Positions 10,185 to 22,100 of a DNA stretch of 42,325 bases are shown piece by piece. Made by a program: the position numbers and the translations under genes. Origin of the DNA: Amoeboaphelidium occidentale (lineage: Eukaryota; Aphelidiomycota; Aphelidea). The notes under the pieces are model-generated. The model saw only the letters and a program-made list of their open reading frames with translations, was not told the origin of the DNA and did no database searches. Location: contig JALGPX010000023.1 of assembly GCA_023515795.1 (NCBI GenBank), positions 23,717 to 66,041 of the forward strand, written 5' to 3'. Position 1 is the first letter of the stretch, and every line of letters starts with the position of its first letter.

Positions 10185-12518
10185 CTATTTCGCTTGTCTG
10201 TATGAAGATTTCTCAATTTCTGATATACACTTACTTCTTAACTCAGACATGGAGAATGTTGCTAGTATTAAATGCACAATAGTATGTGATGGCACATCGA
10301 CTTTCTTGTAATAACCTGATCGAAAGCGTTGCATGATTTCTTCTAATGAACTATCCAGAATTTGAAGCACCGCAGATACTGCATCTCTAGAGGCTGGGAG
10401 AACACCAGGAAAATAATCTCCGCCAGATCTGCTTTTAATTCTCTTTTCTTGATCTAACAGAATTTTGTCCAGCTCTTTTAGCAGTCCAGCAAAGTTCTTT
10501 GTCATTCCTTGGGTATCTTCCTCCTCTTGTGGCTGAGCAAATATCGAGCACAGATAAGCACATTCATCAGCTCGAATATCAGATAAAGAACTTATTTTAT
10601 GCAGAATCTCAGAATAAATATTGTCGGTTACAGATGTGATTGCCTCCAGAAACTGTCGTGCTGGAAGAATTGGCATCCACTGCTTGCAAATCTTCTGGAC
10701 CTGAAATATGATCTGATGTGCTGCATTATTAACATTGTTCCTTTTCGGAAGCTTTGTTAGAGTATCCAAACTCCCTCCACTGGTTTCGTCAAACAGATTC
10801 ATGATTTCTGCAGCGTGGACTCTGACAATTGTATTCATCGTATTCTTTCGCAATGACTTAAGATTAGCAGCACACTTTAAAAGTTCCGTATCATCCTCGC
10901 TTTTAAGCATTAGTGCAAACATTGTGCATTTAAATTCCAGAAAATAATAATCATTGTGCAAAATAAGAAGTTGTTGAGGCAGCTGATAAAGTTGTTTCTC
11001 TTTCTCAATAATGGTATAGAAAACACGATAAAGTTGCATCAGTTTAGATAGGCCACGTATCAGTTCTTTAGCAGATCCAGCAGAAGATTGCTCTAGAAGA
11101 CTGAAAAACTCATCGTAAACTTCTGCAGCTTGTTTGACTTTGGAGCTGATTCTACAGGTATAGAATGGAACAAACGGTTGAGTTTCATTCAAAGTCTTAG
11201 ACTCCTGACTTTTTTGTAGTATTTGTCGAACCTTCGCATTATCAATAGCGTCTCTTGATAAAAGTTCATTCAATGGTGTCCGTGAAGGTAGACCAACTTC
11301 AATGGTGTAATCATAATTATCAGCAAGAATTATTCCTCGAACTTTCCTGGCAGCGACGTGAACTTGAGCAGAGGCGAAGTGATGAAAGAATTGATCGCCA
11401 AAGTTACTAATGGCTGAAAAATCATTCACCATTTTGAACGTATTCTGCATATTTACAATCCTACTGACCACATTATTTATCCACTCCTGACTAGATCCAA
11501 AATCAGCAATTTCAGACGGTACACGTTGCTTCAGAAGTGAAACCATTGTATCATTAAAGTCACTCGTAACAATTCTGCCTATTCCGGAGGAGAATTCTGC
11601 CCAATAAGGATCCATAGCTCGTTTGACAAAAACCAGCACTTTTTCTAAGATTCCTAATTTTTCCTCCGCTTCTTCTTTCTGCAGTTTCTCTTTGGGCTTT
11701 GATGATATTTTGATAATCAATTTGTCGTTATTTTCCTCTTGAACAATGAACTCGGATCCTTTCAATATTGGCATGAAACAAAACCGTGCAAACTTCCGGG
11801 ACAATGAGCCAAATGAAAGCTCGTCTCTGTGAATTTCGCAGTCTTTAAATGATCTCAATATCCATAAACATTCGTCAACGTTCGCAAACAGTTCAATGCA
11901 CTCGCGATCAGAATGAAACACCGTCGTAAAGTTCTGTCCCAGCCGTTCTTCAAGTAGACAAGTTATGTATGATCGCTTCAGACTTATAACATCATTAATC
12001 CATTTATGTTGCTCCTCTTCAACCTGAGCAGAATTTGCGAAACTCTGCAGCGAAATAAACGATTCGACAGCTTGCTTGAGTTTACTATGCTCAGAAGCGC
12101 TTTCAAGGTCCGATTCTAATTGTGACCAGAGTTCCCCAAATCGATCTAACTGGTCCAACTGACGCAGAACTTCCTCTGAGACTTCGTAACCATGCCGCAA
12201 CAACTCTGTTTCCTCTGAAAAGGCCGTAACTTCTGTCGATATTGTTTCCAGCCGCTTATCCGCCTGTTCTACATTGTCTAAGAACGTGTAGACATCCTGT
12301 GAAGTCTCTAATTGAGTTCGTTTGAACGTTGCATACTTCTCTTTGTTGCTCCGCAAATGCTCCTTAATTTTTAGCTCCTTAGCTTCAATACAACTGTCCA
12401 GCTGAGTCAAAATGTATCTCAGCGCATCCCTTTCGTCATTAAAAGTTGTAGGTCCGGAATAACCCTGTGCCCCGATAGTTTCTAGTAATTTTTGGACTTG
12501 TTGAATTGTGATCAGCAT
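10185..12518 (-). CDS. ZW10: ZW10 (RZZ/NRZ complex tethering subunit)
   Basis: The product is 777 aa, intronless, from the ATG at 12518; the frame extends 33 nt further 5' only through a GTG. The N-terminal third is helical and coiled-coil. The middle and C-terminal parts match the ZW10 family: MDPYWAEFSSGIGRIV, a block around KQWMPILPARQFLEAI, a long helix with DIRADECAYLCSIF, and a C-terminus close to SELRSKCISEI, where the family normally ends. Known roles: with ROD and Zwilch it recruits dynein and Mad1-Mad2 to kinetochores; with NAG and RINT1 it tethers Golgi-to-ER vesicles (yeast Dsl1 is the distant relative). It lies between phytochelatin synthase (44 bp) and SCLT1 (37 bp) in a tight same-strand run. 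A yeast-type Dsl1 role is possible and sequence cannot separate the two. Confidence 0.82.
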   Translation of the reverse strand: MLITIQQVQKLLETIGAQGYSGPTTFNDERDALRYILTQLDSCIEAKELKIKEHLRSNKEKYATFKRTQLETSQDVYTFLDNVEQADKRLETISTEVTAFSEETELLRHGYEVSEEVLRQLDQLDRFGELWSQLESDLESASEHSKLKQAVESFISLQSFANSAQVEEEQHKWINDVISLKRSYITCLLEERLGQNFTTVFHSDRECIELFANVDECLWILRSFKDCEIHRDELSFGSLSRKFARFCFMPILKGSEFIVQEENNDKLIIKISSKPKEKLQKEEAEEKLGILEKVLVFVKRAMDPYWAEFSSGIGRIVTSDFNDTMVSLLKQRVPSEIADFGSSQEWINNVVSRIVNMQNTFKMVNDFSAISNFGDQFFHHFASAQVHVAARKVRGIILADNYDYTIEVGLPSRTPLNELLSRDAIDNAKVRQILQKSQESKTLNETQPFVPFYTCRISSKVKQAAEVYDEFFSLLEQSSAGSAKELIRGLSKLMQLYRVFYTIIEKEKQLYQLPQQLLILHNDYYFLEFKCTMFALMLKSEDDTELLKCAANLKSLRKNTMNTIVRVHAAEIMNLFDETSGGSLDTLTKLPKRNNVNNAAHQIIFQVQKICKQWMPILPARQFLEAITSVTDNIYSEILHKISSLSDIRADECAYLCSIFAQPQEEEDTQGMTKNFAGLLKELDKILLDQEKRIKSRSGGDYFPGVLPASRDAVSAVLQILDSSLEEIMQRFRSGYYKKVDVPSHTIVHLILATFSMSELRSKCISEIEKSSYRQAK

Positions 12519-12558
12519 TGTAAGAACAACTTTACGGAAGATTTCCAGCACGAAACGT

Positions 12559-12564
12559 TTTATT
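12559..12564 (-). terminator. Poly(A) signal overlapping the stop codon of phytochelatin synthase
   Basis: Minus-strand AATAAA begins inside the TAA stop (12565-12563) and runs into the 44 bp spacer before ZW10. Confidence 0.45.
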
Positions 12565-13816
12565 ATTTCTGAACTTTACTCGAATAGCACTGATTAAAAC
12601 AGTTTGATAATGAGCTGGATGCCATTTCTTCAAACTGAAACATCAGCTTTCCTATCGTGTCTTTTAAAAGATCGTCTTGATAACATTGATCCCTATCTCT
12701 TGTAACTTCGTCTACCAGTTCCGATCGAATAAACTCCCTCAAAACTTTATCAGGTAAAGCAAGAATGAGTAGAAGGAATTCGTCATTATCCACAATTGAA
12801 TGCAACTTTGTTTTAGACTTCAAGACGTCAAAGATCTTTGCAATGTCATTCTCGTGTTGTTTCAGCAAGCCTTCCTTCTTTAGATCATTGCTTTCTTCAT
12901 GCTCAAAAATTGGTCCTTTAAGGAGGGCTGCAATTTGAGAATTTTGATACAGGGAAACCATAAAATCCTTAAGAGAAGTATCTTTCCCTTTCGTTTCCTG
13001 TAGCGCAGAGTTAATTGTTTCAATCGGAATCGGAGCTTTCCATCGCAGTAATGATATCGAGTTCCAGTTCTGTCGCCTTGATAAGATATAATAACCCCTT
13101 GGCCTCTGAGTAACGCTGTCAAAGGGCTTAAGTGATTCCCATAGCAGATCAATTGGAACCCAATACAACGGATACTTAAATCGCGCAACTTCCAATATCA
13201 GCACCATTCTGCTTTTAGGATCAAAGGCACCAATTGGTGAAAAGTGACCGTCCCCAGTCTGTTTCAGAGTCTTTCGACTAAATGAGACAACCAAATGTTT
13301 ATCTGTTCTTTGAGTAACTTCTTTGACGTGTTGCTCAAACTGTTTCAAGGTCTGAGCATCAGAGTATTGATATGATTCCACCAAGAGGCCGTTGCAAGAA
13401 GCTAAACACGCAAACTCGTGGAAGCTGATACCGTTCTGCTTTACTTGTTCTATTCCGATGCAGCAGTCCAAGAACTCATCGACGTACCTTTCTAAATTAG
13501 CTCGAAAGCTTAATTGTTACGTTACCATCGCCAGACACCCTTCCAAACTCTACCAGGATCTATTTCTAGCGAGTTAAGTACGGTTGTTAATGTGCCCAGG
13601 CCGCAAACTAGAAAAGCGTGAGTAAATTATACTTTGGCTTGAAAGATTACAAGCAGGATCGTTTTGTGTCGTCAGATTTCCAGCCAGTTTGAAGTAGTTC
13701 TGTAGATGGCCAGAGCTAAGAGCACTTTTGAACACCTTCTGTCCTTCTTCCGATGAGAAGTTTACAAGACCGGAAGGTAAAGGTTTGCGGTAAAACGATT
13801 CGTATGTTCCAGACAT
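12563..13816 (-). CDS. Phytochelatin synthase (glutathione gamma-glutamylcysteinyltransferase)
   Basis: Three exons: 13816-13651, 13607-13526 and 13487-12563, giving 390 aa. Introns are 43 and 38 nt. The splices are fixed by homology: the first joins DPA to [14 protein letters not shown], the second restores [13 protein letters not shown], both matching the plant enzyme. The papain-like catalytic domain covers about residues 10-225, with nucleophile Cys57 (PAFCGL) and His164 (GHFSPIG). The third triad residue, Asp180 in Arabidopsis PCS1 (LDVARFKYP), is Glu182 here (LEVARFKYP). Family reaction: transfer of gamma-Glu-Cys between glutathione molecules to make metal-chelating phytochelatins. The C-terminal half is less conserved and has only a few Cys near the end. 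It starts 26 bp after the coiled-coil gene and ends 44 bp before ZW10. Confidence 0.92.
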
Positions 13817-13842
13817 TGGCAACAAACCAAGATCTATTCAAA

Positions 13843-15900
13843 TTACAACAAAATCTTCATGAAACCTTCGCCTATTCTGAGTATCTTTTGTTCAAGTAGC
13901 TCCTTCTCATTCATTACGGCTTCAAATTGTTTCGCCATATCTGCGAGAGCCTCTTGCAATGCTTCAACTCTCTTGGCTTCATTTTCTCGTTCTTCTTCCG
14001 ATAAACTATATCGCTTTTGAGCTGTTTTAAGTTCATGCGCCAAGTTATCGTACTTTTGCTGGGATATTTCTAGTTTTCCCTTGACTTCTTCTAGTCGCGA
14101 AATAGTGTGGTTTAAAGTATGATTAGAGGAGTTAAAGGAATCATATAAGCATTGAAAGTATTCCACAAAAGGTAAAGGATGAGTAAAGGTACTGGAATTG
14201 GAGTTCAAAGAATCTACAAATAGTTAGTACAATGTCTCTGGAAAACATTTACCAGGATCAAGCAAATTCAAACCTGGTTTTGTGTTTTCTTTGTCTGAGG
14301 AGAATATCGGCGATACGGGTAATTTAGTATGCAAGTATTGTGAAAACTGCTTTTCATACTCCTTAAGCACTTTAACGTGCTGTTCTTTGATTTTGCCTTG
14401 GGACAGATACTTCGATTCGACTGATTTAATTTTCCTTAACCAAGCCTCTTCTTTCACAGAAAGGGTCTCTTGAATTCTTTCCACTGTCTGCTTAAGCTCC
14501 TCATTTTCTTCTTTGAGTTTCGTGGCCTCAGTTACATGATCCTCGATTAAATCTGTAAGAATCTTGATTTTATCTGAATTATCCATGAATCCCTTGAATG
14601 CCAATAGCAAATCTTCGTTGCTTGCTTTATCTCCGTCCGAAGGGTTATTAGCAAGGTACTGTGATAGAAATGCGCCATCCTTTGTTTGTGACATCAAGCC
14701 TTTGATCGTCTTTTCCAGAAAATTGTCAAGTAAATCGTTATTTCCTTTTTGAGTGTCTTCTGCAGAGAGTAGTTCTTGCAGCTTCAGTCTACGTTTCTCT
14801 TCATTCTCCAGAAGTTCCTCCAAATCTTTCTTCTTCTTAGGCGAATGATCTTTCTGTACTGAAATGCTGCCATTACTTGTCTTTTCTCTTATCAATTCTG
14901 TCAGTCGCTCCACCTCAGTTTGCTTCTTTTGATCTGCCGCAATAGACAATTTTGCTTTCATGGAAAATATTTCTGTTTGCAGCTTTTCAATGATAGAATC
15001 CTTGTGGTTCAATTGATCAAGCAAGTTCTGTTGCAATGCTTTAAACTTTGCGTTTTCATCTTCTAATCTTCGAGCATCTGCAACCAATGTTTTCTTTTGT
15101 GACTTTAACTGAGTATCAAAGCTTTTCGAAAGCACAATGTAACGCCTCGAGATTTCCTGTACAACTTCGACCATCTCTGCGCTCAAGGTCGACAAGTCCT
15201 TAGTTCCTGATAAATTTTTTCTTGAATATTTCCTCAAAAGATCTCGAAACTGAACAATATCATCCCTGAACGCATCTGACATTTCTCCAACTGCGTTGTC
15301 ACAAGCTTCGGCTGAAACTTGCAAAACAGACATGTACTTTTGAGCGATATCCTGAATGTTTTCATAGCTAGATAGCATTTCGGAATCCTTATCTCTTAGG
15401 ACCATATTTTCCTTGATGAGCCTTTGGTTTTCCTGTCGCATAAGTTGATTCTGTTGCAAAAGCGACTCCATTTCGATGAGATTGTTCGCATTTGTCTGTT
15501 TCAAAGATTCTGTACCATCCTGCTTTTGGGGTATAGGCAGAGGCCTTTTGACACTTTCCAATTTGTTGGAGTACTTTGAAGCATGTTCCATAGCCTTCTG
15601 CTGCGAAGGCGAATCAACAACAGCGCTACTCTTTGACTTTAACTGAATATCAGCAAGTTCAGTTTTGTACTTTTCCACTTCAGTTTGACATTGCTTTATG
15701 ATATCATCAAATCTTGTATTGTTTTCTGGAAGCCATGGCTCTGCAGGGTTCAGCTTTCGCGGTGTGAATGATATCAAATGAGGCGGCACTTCATCTACGG
15801 ACTGCTCTTCAGCTATTTCCTCTGAGGGCCCATTCGTTAAAGTAAATTTATCAGGTAAACTGTAATATTCTCTATTATCTTCATGTAAGAGGCTATCCAT
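13843..15900 (-). CDS. Coiled-coil protein of unknown family
   Basis: Two exons, 15900-14253 and 14213-13843, give 672 aa. The 39 nt intron starts GTAAAT and carries a perfect TACTAAC branch site 11 nt before its AG. I do not recognise the family. Residues 1-60 are acidic with a short Pro/Trp patch (NPAEPWLPEN). Several coiled coils follow (about 60-100, 150-200, 240-350, 440-510) with polar gaps between them. A hydrophobic LPFVEYFQCLY segment opens the second exon and precedes a last coiled coil (about 580-660) ending GEGFMKILL. The ATG at 15900 is preferred to an upstream in-frame GTG. Its neighbours are EFL1 (56 bp upstream) and phytochelatin synthase (26 bp downstream). With SCLT1 and ZW10 in the same run a centrosomal role is tempting, but no motif supports it. 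Confidence 0.8.
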
Positions 15901-15956
15901 GTTTTGCACTTTGATTGCTCTCGCTCAGGTCTATTCAAAGTCAAACAATTCCTCTT

Positions 15957-18900
15957 TCACTTGATTTTTAATGTGCGCTGCTTCTCGGCGTGTTCCACTA
16001 ATTTAGTTTCCACAAAGAGACCCTACAAAGTCGTTAATTATTCAGTGTAAGCTTACCTTTCTTTTGCGGACATCATTGACATATTTCAATGCAACATTCT
16101 CGCGGTCAGCTTTATCGCCAAGATCTTCTAATTCTTCTTCCGTAGTTGGCACCCAGAATGGATCTTCATCCAGTACTTCCCAACCTGAGAATACAAGTTG
16201 AGGTTGAGCAGCACCAGATGTTCGTTTTCGGATTTCTATCAAAATTAGAATCGCATCAAGGGAAACATACCATCTGCAAAACCAAAACTCTCCACTACAG
16301 GTATTCTACAGTTGATAGTAAAGATATCCATTCCTTCCTTCATTTCCTCAGATAGGATTCTTCCCTTTCTGCGTGATACAACACCATAAACTTTGCCGAG
16401 AACTTCGCTCGAAGCTTGAATCTCACAAGAATACATGGCTAAAAGCAGTCTTGGAGACCATTTCAAAAAGGCCTGTTTTCCTGCTTCTTTCAAACCAGTA
16501 ACAATACTTCCAGTAATAGAGGCTCTGGCAGCATCTAAAAAGTAAGATTTGCAATGAAGTTGAAATTACCTGTCAGATCATCTTCCTTTACAAAAAGCCT
16601 TTCAATTATGACTGCGACACCTTGTAATGGCTCCGCACAAAGAGGACCAGTTTGAGAAAAAACTTGAAATCCTGTCTGTATAGCAGCTTCATAATTTCGA
16701 CTTTGTTTGTCAGTTAGCCAGAACTTTCGATCGTACGCGTTGATAATCAAGACGTTCTGTCCGACTCTTTTTGGACCAAAAGCAGCAACTTTATGCATGA
16801 TACTCTCTAAATCTGTTCCTTCGGATAATTTTGCTAATTGTTTTTGAATTGATGCTATCTTAGAGTCCACATCATTTCCAGATTCGCTATCATTCTTCCT
16901 GTTACTTGTGTCGACCAATATGTCTTTTAAGTCATCCGCTATGTTTCCAAGGTAAGTAACCATCTTGTTTGGGAGTGGAATACATTTGATAGACATCTCA
17001 ACTAATTCGTTGGAGCTCTTCCATTCAATTGTGCATTCATTGGGTTTCCTTCCGGAATAATCAACAATAGTTTCTCTGAATGGTACAATTGGCGCAGAAA
17101 CCTGGATATCAATCTTTGCGAATTGTTCTTTCAAGTCTCGAACGCAACGCTCCAAATGCAACTCTCCTGAAGCTAGTAAAACATGTTCGCCTGTCTCTTG
17201 TAACAGAATTTCAACAGCAGGGTCCGCCTGGTTTAGTAACTTCAAGCCATTAATCAACATTTGCATTTCTGAAGGATTAACGGGCTCGACAGCTACTCTG
17301 ACCACTGCATTCACAGAACTGGCCTGATTAAAACCAAATGAAGGACATTCTCTTGTGCTAGAAAGCGTGCCGTATTTCAGAACTGTACTTTCCAAACCGC
17401 TTATTCCAACAACATTCCCAGCTGGAACCTCTTCAACTTCATCTAATGATCTGCCCATTATTAAGTAGACGTTTTCTACAGTGATTTCAAATACATGCTC
17501 ATCTGGAAACGATGGATTATACTTGGGCCCCAATAAATAAAGCGGTCTTCCCTTTCTTAAGGTACCAGAGAATATCCTAGCAAATCCAATTAATTTCTCT
17601 GATGCTTCTTCAATCTCTTCGGTTCTTTTCTCTAAAGGAGTTATCCATGAATTCGGAACAGAAACCATCTTGGCCACAAAAGCAACAACAGGAGCTTCTG
17701 GGTTAGTCTTGCAAAGTCTGCATGAATTTTCAATATCTGACCCTTTAATGGTTACAAACGGTTTAAATAAGGCTTCCAATTTCTTGTCTTGAGAAATTTT
17801 CGGATTCGGAATTTTGTCTACAACAGAGAGTAACACAGCTTTAGAAAGCGGAAGCCATTGAGACATAACTGATCTAGCTGTGTTCTTTGTATCTTTAGTT
17901 NAGCTTCTGGGTTAGTCTTGCAAAGTCTGCATGAATTTTCAATATCTGACCCTTTAATGGTTACAAACGGTTTAAATAAGGTTTCTAGTTTCTTGTCTTG
18001 AGAAATTTTCGGATTCGGAATTTTGTCTACAATAGAGAGTAACACAGCTTTAGAAAGCGGAAGCCATTGAGACATAACTGATCTAGCTGTGTTCTTTGTA
18101 TCTTTAGTTTTAAGTTCGAAAGGAGATATTTTCAATTGTAAAGATTTGATTATCTTCTCAATCTTTTCCTGATTAGGTTCCAAAACGATAGCACCATAAA
18201 CAGAGCATATGTTCTCCATAATTAATTGCACAAAGAGAGTCTTTGCTGTCTGGTTTGTATTAGTAATGCACTTTTTCTTCGCATCATATGAGTGGTTTCC
18301 CCATAAACCAACGTTGACTTGTTTCTCTGATAGTCCAAGTTTCGCCGCGTATATTTTAGCAAAATCAGACAATCTAAAAGCCCAGCCGTCATATGCGGAA
18401 GCGAAAATGACAGTGCCATCGACAGGAGAGAAGGCCTCGGAATCCTCGTCAAAGTTGGCGTGTTTTAAACTATCCGAAACAGACTGAAATCCAAGCTTTT
18501 CATTTTCGTACAGTCGATTTTCTTCTTGTATGCGCTCTTCAAGCTTGAATGAGGCCATGATAGCATTTGCCTGTTCTACAATCTTTGATAAGTGAACGAA
18601 TATTTCTGCAGCGGTTAGCCTCAGCTCAACAATTAGCCTGTCAATTTTGTTCAGCACAAGAACAGGCTTTACGTTTTCTATCCAAGCCTGCTTCAAAACA
18701 GCGTGGGTTTGTGTACATATTCCCTCGACTACGTCTACCAATATCAGGGCACCATCACATAGCCTTGACGCAACAGACACTTCGCCAGAGAAATCAACGT
18801 GACCAGGACTGTCAATTAAATGAATGAGATATTCGCTCTCGCTTGCTTCTTTAGATCCATTCAATGATATCGTCTGTTGTATAATTTTGAAGTAGAGACT

Positions 18901-19125
18901 TATTGCGCTTGACTTCATAGTGATGCCACGCTCTTGTTCATCTTCTCTGGAATCCAGATATCGAACTTTTCCAGCTACTTTAGAAGAAATAATTCCATTG
19001 GTTGCTAACAGACTATCTGAAAGAGTCGTCTTCCCGTGGTCCACATGCGCAATGATGCAAATGTTTCTTATCTGTTCTGTTTTAGTTTCCAATTCGGATA
19101 GCTTCTCGCGCGATATAGCAGGCAT
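15957..19125 (-). CDS. EFL1: EFL1/Ria1 ribosome-release GTPase (EF-2-like), interrupted by an assembly duplication
   Basis: Four exons: 19125-16570, 16534-16271, 16235-16057 and 16022-15957; introns of 35, 35 and 34 nt. The first exon holds a 208 bp segment twice, separated by one N. Dropping one copy and the N leaves an intact 951 aa protein. The GTPase domain has [15 protein letters not shown] (G1), [10 protein letters not shown] (switch), DSPGHVDF (G3) and NKIDRL (G4). The C-terminal end reads [11 protein letters not shown], then [19 protein letters not shown], then [17 protein letters not shown], which is diagnostic of EFL1 rather than EF-2; the last two splices are fixed by it. Known role: with SBDS it evicts eIF6/Tif6 from pre-60S subunits in the cytoplasm. 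The length is at the short end for the family, mainly through small insertion loops. The start is 21 bp after the Urb2-like stop. Confidence 0.95.
17693..18109. repeat. 208 bp coding segment duplicated around a single N in EFL1
   Basis: Copy 1 is 17693-17900, the N is 17901 and copy 2 is 17902-18109. I count four differences in 208 bp, giving two conservative protein changes (Val/Ile and Ala/Thr). The N sits exactly between the copies, so this reads as two overlapping contig ends joined without merging, not as a biological repeat. Confidence 0.9.
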
Positions 19126-19146
19126 GATGACAGGAAAGAATCAAAT

Positions 19147-22100
19147 TTAAGCTTTATTACTCCCCTTGTATTCAACCAAATATCTTTCGTGGTAGCCCTG
19201 CAGGACATTCTTGCTGTGTAAATCTAGTCTTGCTGCCATGATCTCTAGATCAATTGGCTTGGTAGTCGATAACATCAAGAACATCGATTCTGTAATAAAA
19301 TTCTTTAAGTGTGGAGGATAAGAACGGTCATTCTTCTTGTTGTGTAAAAATTGCTTGACCAGAGGGAATATGTGCTTTCGTGTAACTTCTCGTAAAGAGC
19401 TGCTGCACAAATAACTAAACATTCTTAGAATGCTCTCACCAATAAAATTTGCGCATTCATCGCTGACTTCAAGTTTCTTGGAATTCACTCTCATACAAGT
19501 CAATAATCTATCCAAAGACAGCACCACAACTGGAATGATTGAAGTGGCATAACTGGACTTCAACAATGAGACCAGCTGCTTCGAAGTATTTTCCACGATC
19601 TCCAAATGAGTCCAGAGTGCATCTTCTTTACTACTATTCAATAAGTACATGATGATTTTCATCTGAATTATTAATATTGCCTGGCACTGCGGCATTCTGA
19701 GCGTTTTAATGGAATTTTGAATTAATGTAGTTAGCTGAGCAACCATAATTACCTCTTCAACGCTTTGAAACTTGTATTTCATCGCAAGACAATGAAGTGT
19801 ATCTGAAGCCTGTCTTATGGGCAAGTTCCCCTTCATGAGAACCGCTTTCATAAAGAATGACATCAGATCACTTTTTTCCTGCAAAGACTGTAAGGCTGAA
19901 ACCAAATCTTCCGCAAAATCCAACTTCAGCTGATTATTGTTCAAATGAGGATGTTCGTAAATAATTTGCTTACAGACTTTAACGAACTTTTGATCAAACT
20001 TAGTCAGCCTGTAAGCAAACAAACAAAGCTTCTCTGTGATGCTATCATCCTTTGTTGTTTCTGGATTTTCAAAAATAGACTCCGCTTTCAAACATATTTT
20101 GGCCATAAGCTTCTCATTTGAACTAGCGGCATCAGGTATCAAGCACAACAAGATTGAACTCAGCACCAAATCGCTTAATAGAAAGGTATCCAATAACTCA
20201 ATATCGATGTCTATCGCCTCAATAATTTTGTCATACAAACCCTTCAGTTCATTATTGCAAATATCAGCAAATTGTCTCATAAAGAAATAGAAGATCACTT
20301 TCGAAACGGCATCTCCTTTGAGCCAAAGGTTGTAAATCTCTGAAAAGACCTCCTTAGATTCTGTCTGGCCAAAAGACATCATCCTGAGAAGTTTTGCAAG
20401 GAACGCTAAATCGATTTCGTTCTGCAAATCGTCCTCATTTATATTCTTCAGGGATTTTAGAACGAGATCATGCTTGATTTCAAAACGATACTCAGAAGCC
20501 AAAAGAAGAATAATCTTCTTCGATAATGTTTTAACTTCCTTAGTTTCATTCGTAGCATTGTTTTTTAATTCCAACAGCGCGACTACTACTCTTTCAACGT
20601 GCTTTTGTTCAAGTTTGATTGTGGTTAGCATTGTGTACAAGAGTTTCAGATTATCCAAATCACAAAGTTTGATTCTTTCCACCAATTGTTTAGCGGTAAA
20701 ACTAGTTCTCTCAAGAAATGTATTGTTCCTGTAGTAAAGAGAGTTCTCTTTTCTTATGCGCGTATCTGCTTCTTTTCTTTCAGATTTTTCTGCCATTTCA
20801 TCAAAGCTTCTCTTCTTCGATGTGTTTGTGACAACAGCAGAATAGTAGGGATCACTTAGAATCCAGTTAGAAACAATCGAAACAGTTCCTTCCACAGTGC
20901 TCAACTTGTCCGACAACTTCTTCTTTTGCGCTTCAGGAAGCAAACCTGTCAGTTCCATTATTTTAAAAAGAAAGCCTTTTGTGTAGCAATCTTTCTGAAG
21001 TTTAAGTTTTTTTTCAAACTTCAAGAAACAGTCGATATACTTCAATATAGAGCCTGTTTTGTAGTGAAATTCAAGCCACGAAATCATAATATCATCATGT
21101 TTTGAAGTTAGAATAACAGTCCATGCCTTATTCTCGTGTGATTCTAACAGAGACCCTTCAATTCTAATAACAACAGCCAAAGCATCGTAACGGAAACTGT
21201 TATCATCAGCTGTGTTCAATAGCTTCTCTACCACAGCATTAAACAGAGCAATCTGCTTTTCACGCAATTTGGCATCACCAACAGTCACGTATGGTACAGT
21301 CGAGCATAAAATCATAAGCTTGTGTACCTGCTTCCAGACTGTATCGCTTTCCCAGTTCCAACATTGAATAACTGCGTTCAAGAAAAGACACCTTTCGTGA
21401 TCAATGTTAGAGTGACTTTTTTGGTTCTTAAGGTATTGTTCAAACAAGAATAATACATAATCGTTGTTTCCAAAGCTTTGCATCGTGTAGATAAGAGCTC
21501 TCTGATAGCCAGTAGTCTGGGACTTGACCTCGAACATTTTAACAAGAACGTCATGCATACCAGACAGATGCTCTGTATAAAACAATGAGACAGACAACGT
21601 ACTTGAAACCAGATCGCCATGCTCCTGTGCTAGTGCCAGAAGCAAGTTTAAATTATTGACAACCAGCTCATATGTTTTTCTACTGCTGCCTGATTCTTCC
21701 AGTATCGCGATAAGACGCTCCAGCACAACAGCCACAATATCATCTCGCATAGCTTCGTGAGGCACTTTGCCATAAGCTTTTATAATTGAGAAAATCTGAT
21801 CTAAAGTGAATGTGCATTTCGGAAAGCATTTAAGGAACATCACAGCACAGTCTTCATTAAACGCCTTAGACTCAAGAAGAACGATCAAGGCTTTGTGGAA
21901 CGCGAGCATTTTCCCTTCATTTTGAAGAATTGCACTATAAAACCAATTCCACAATCTCAAAGATCTAAGATATGATCATATATCAGAGCGTTTACAAAGC
22001 GACTACTTACGGTACACGCGTCAAAGACTTGATAGCCCATTCTTCAAATACTTCTACTTGCGGTAAAATTGGAAGTTTCTCGCAAAGGTCCAACTTCTCG

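Noticed and set aside
10185-10250. A GTAAGT...ACAG segment near the ZW10 3' end that could splice ZW10 into the SCLT1 frame.
   Set aside because: ZW10 family proteins end at about the unspliced stop, and SCLT1 has its own ATG and a normal N-terminus 37 bp later. A fusion transcript is possible but needs RNA evidence.
13834-15939. TTTGAATAG upstream of two genes in the minus-strand run (13842-13834 and 15939-15931), as possible trans-splice acceptors.
   Set aside because: It appears at only two of five junctions, at different distances from the ATG (about 18 and 31 nt), and in AT-rich DNA a 9-mer match is weak. It is worth revisiting only if a spliced leader is found.
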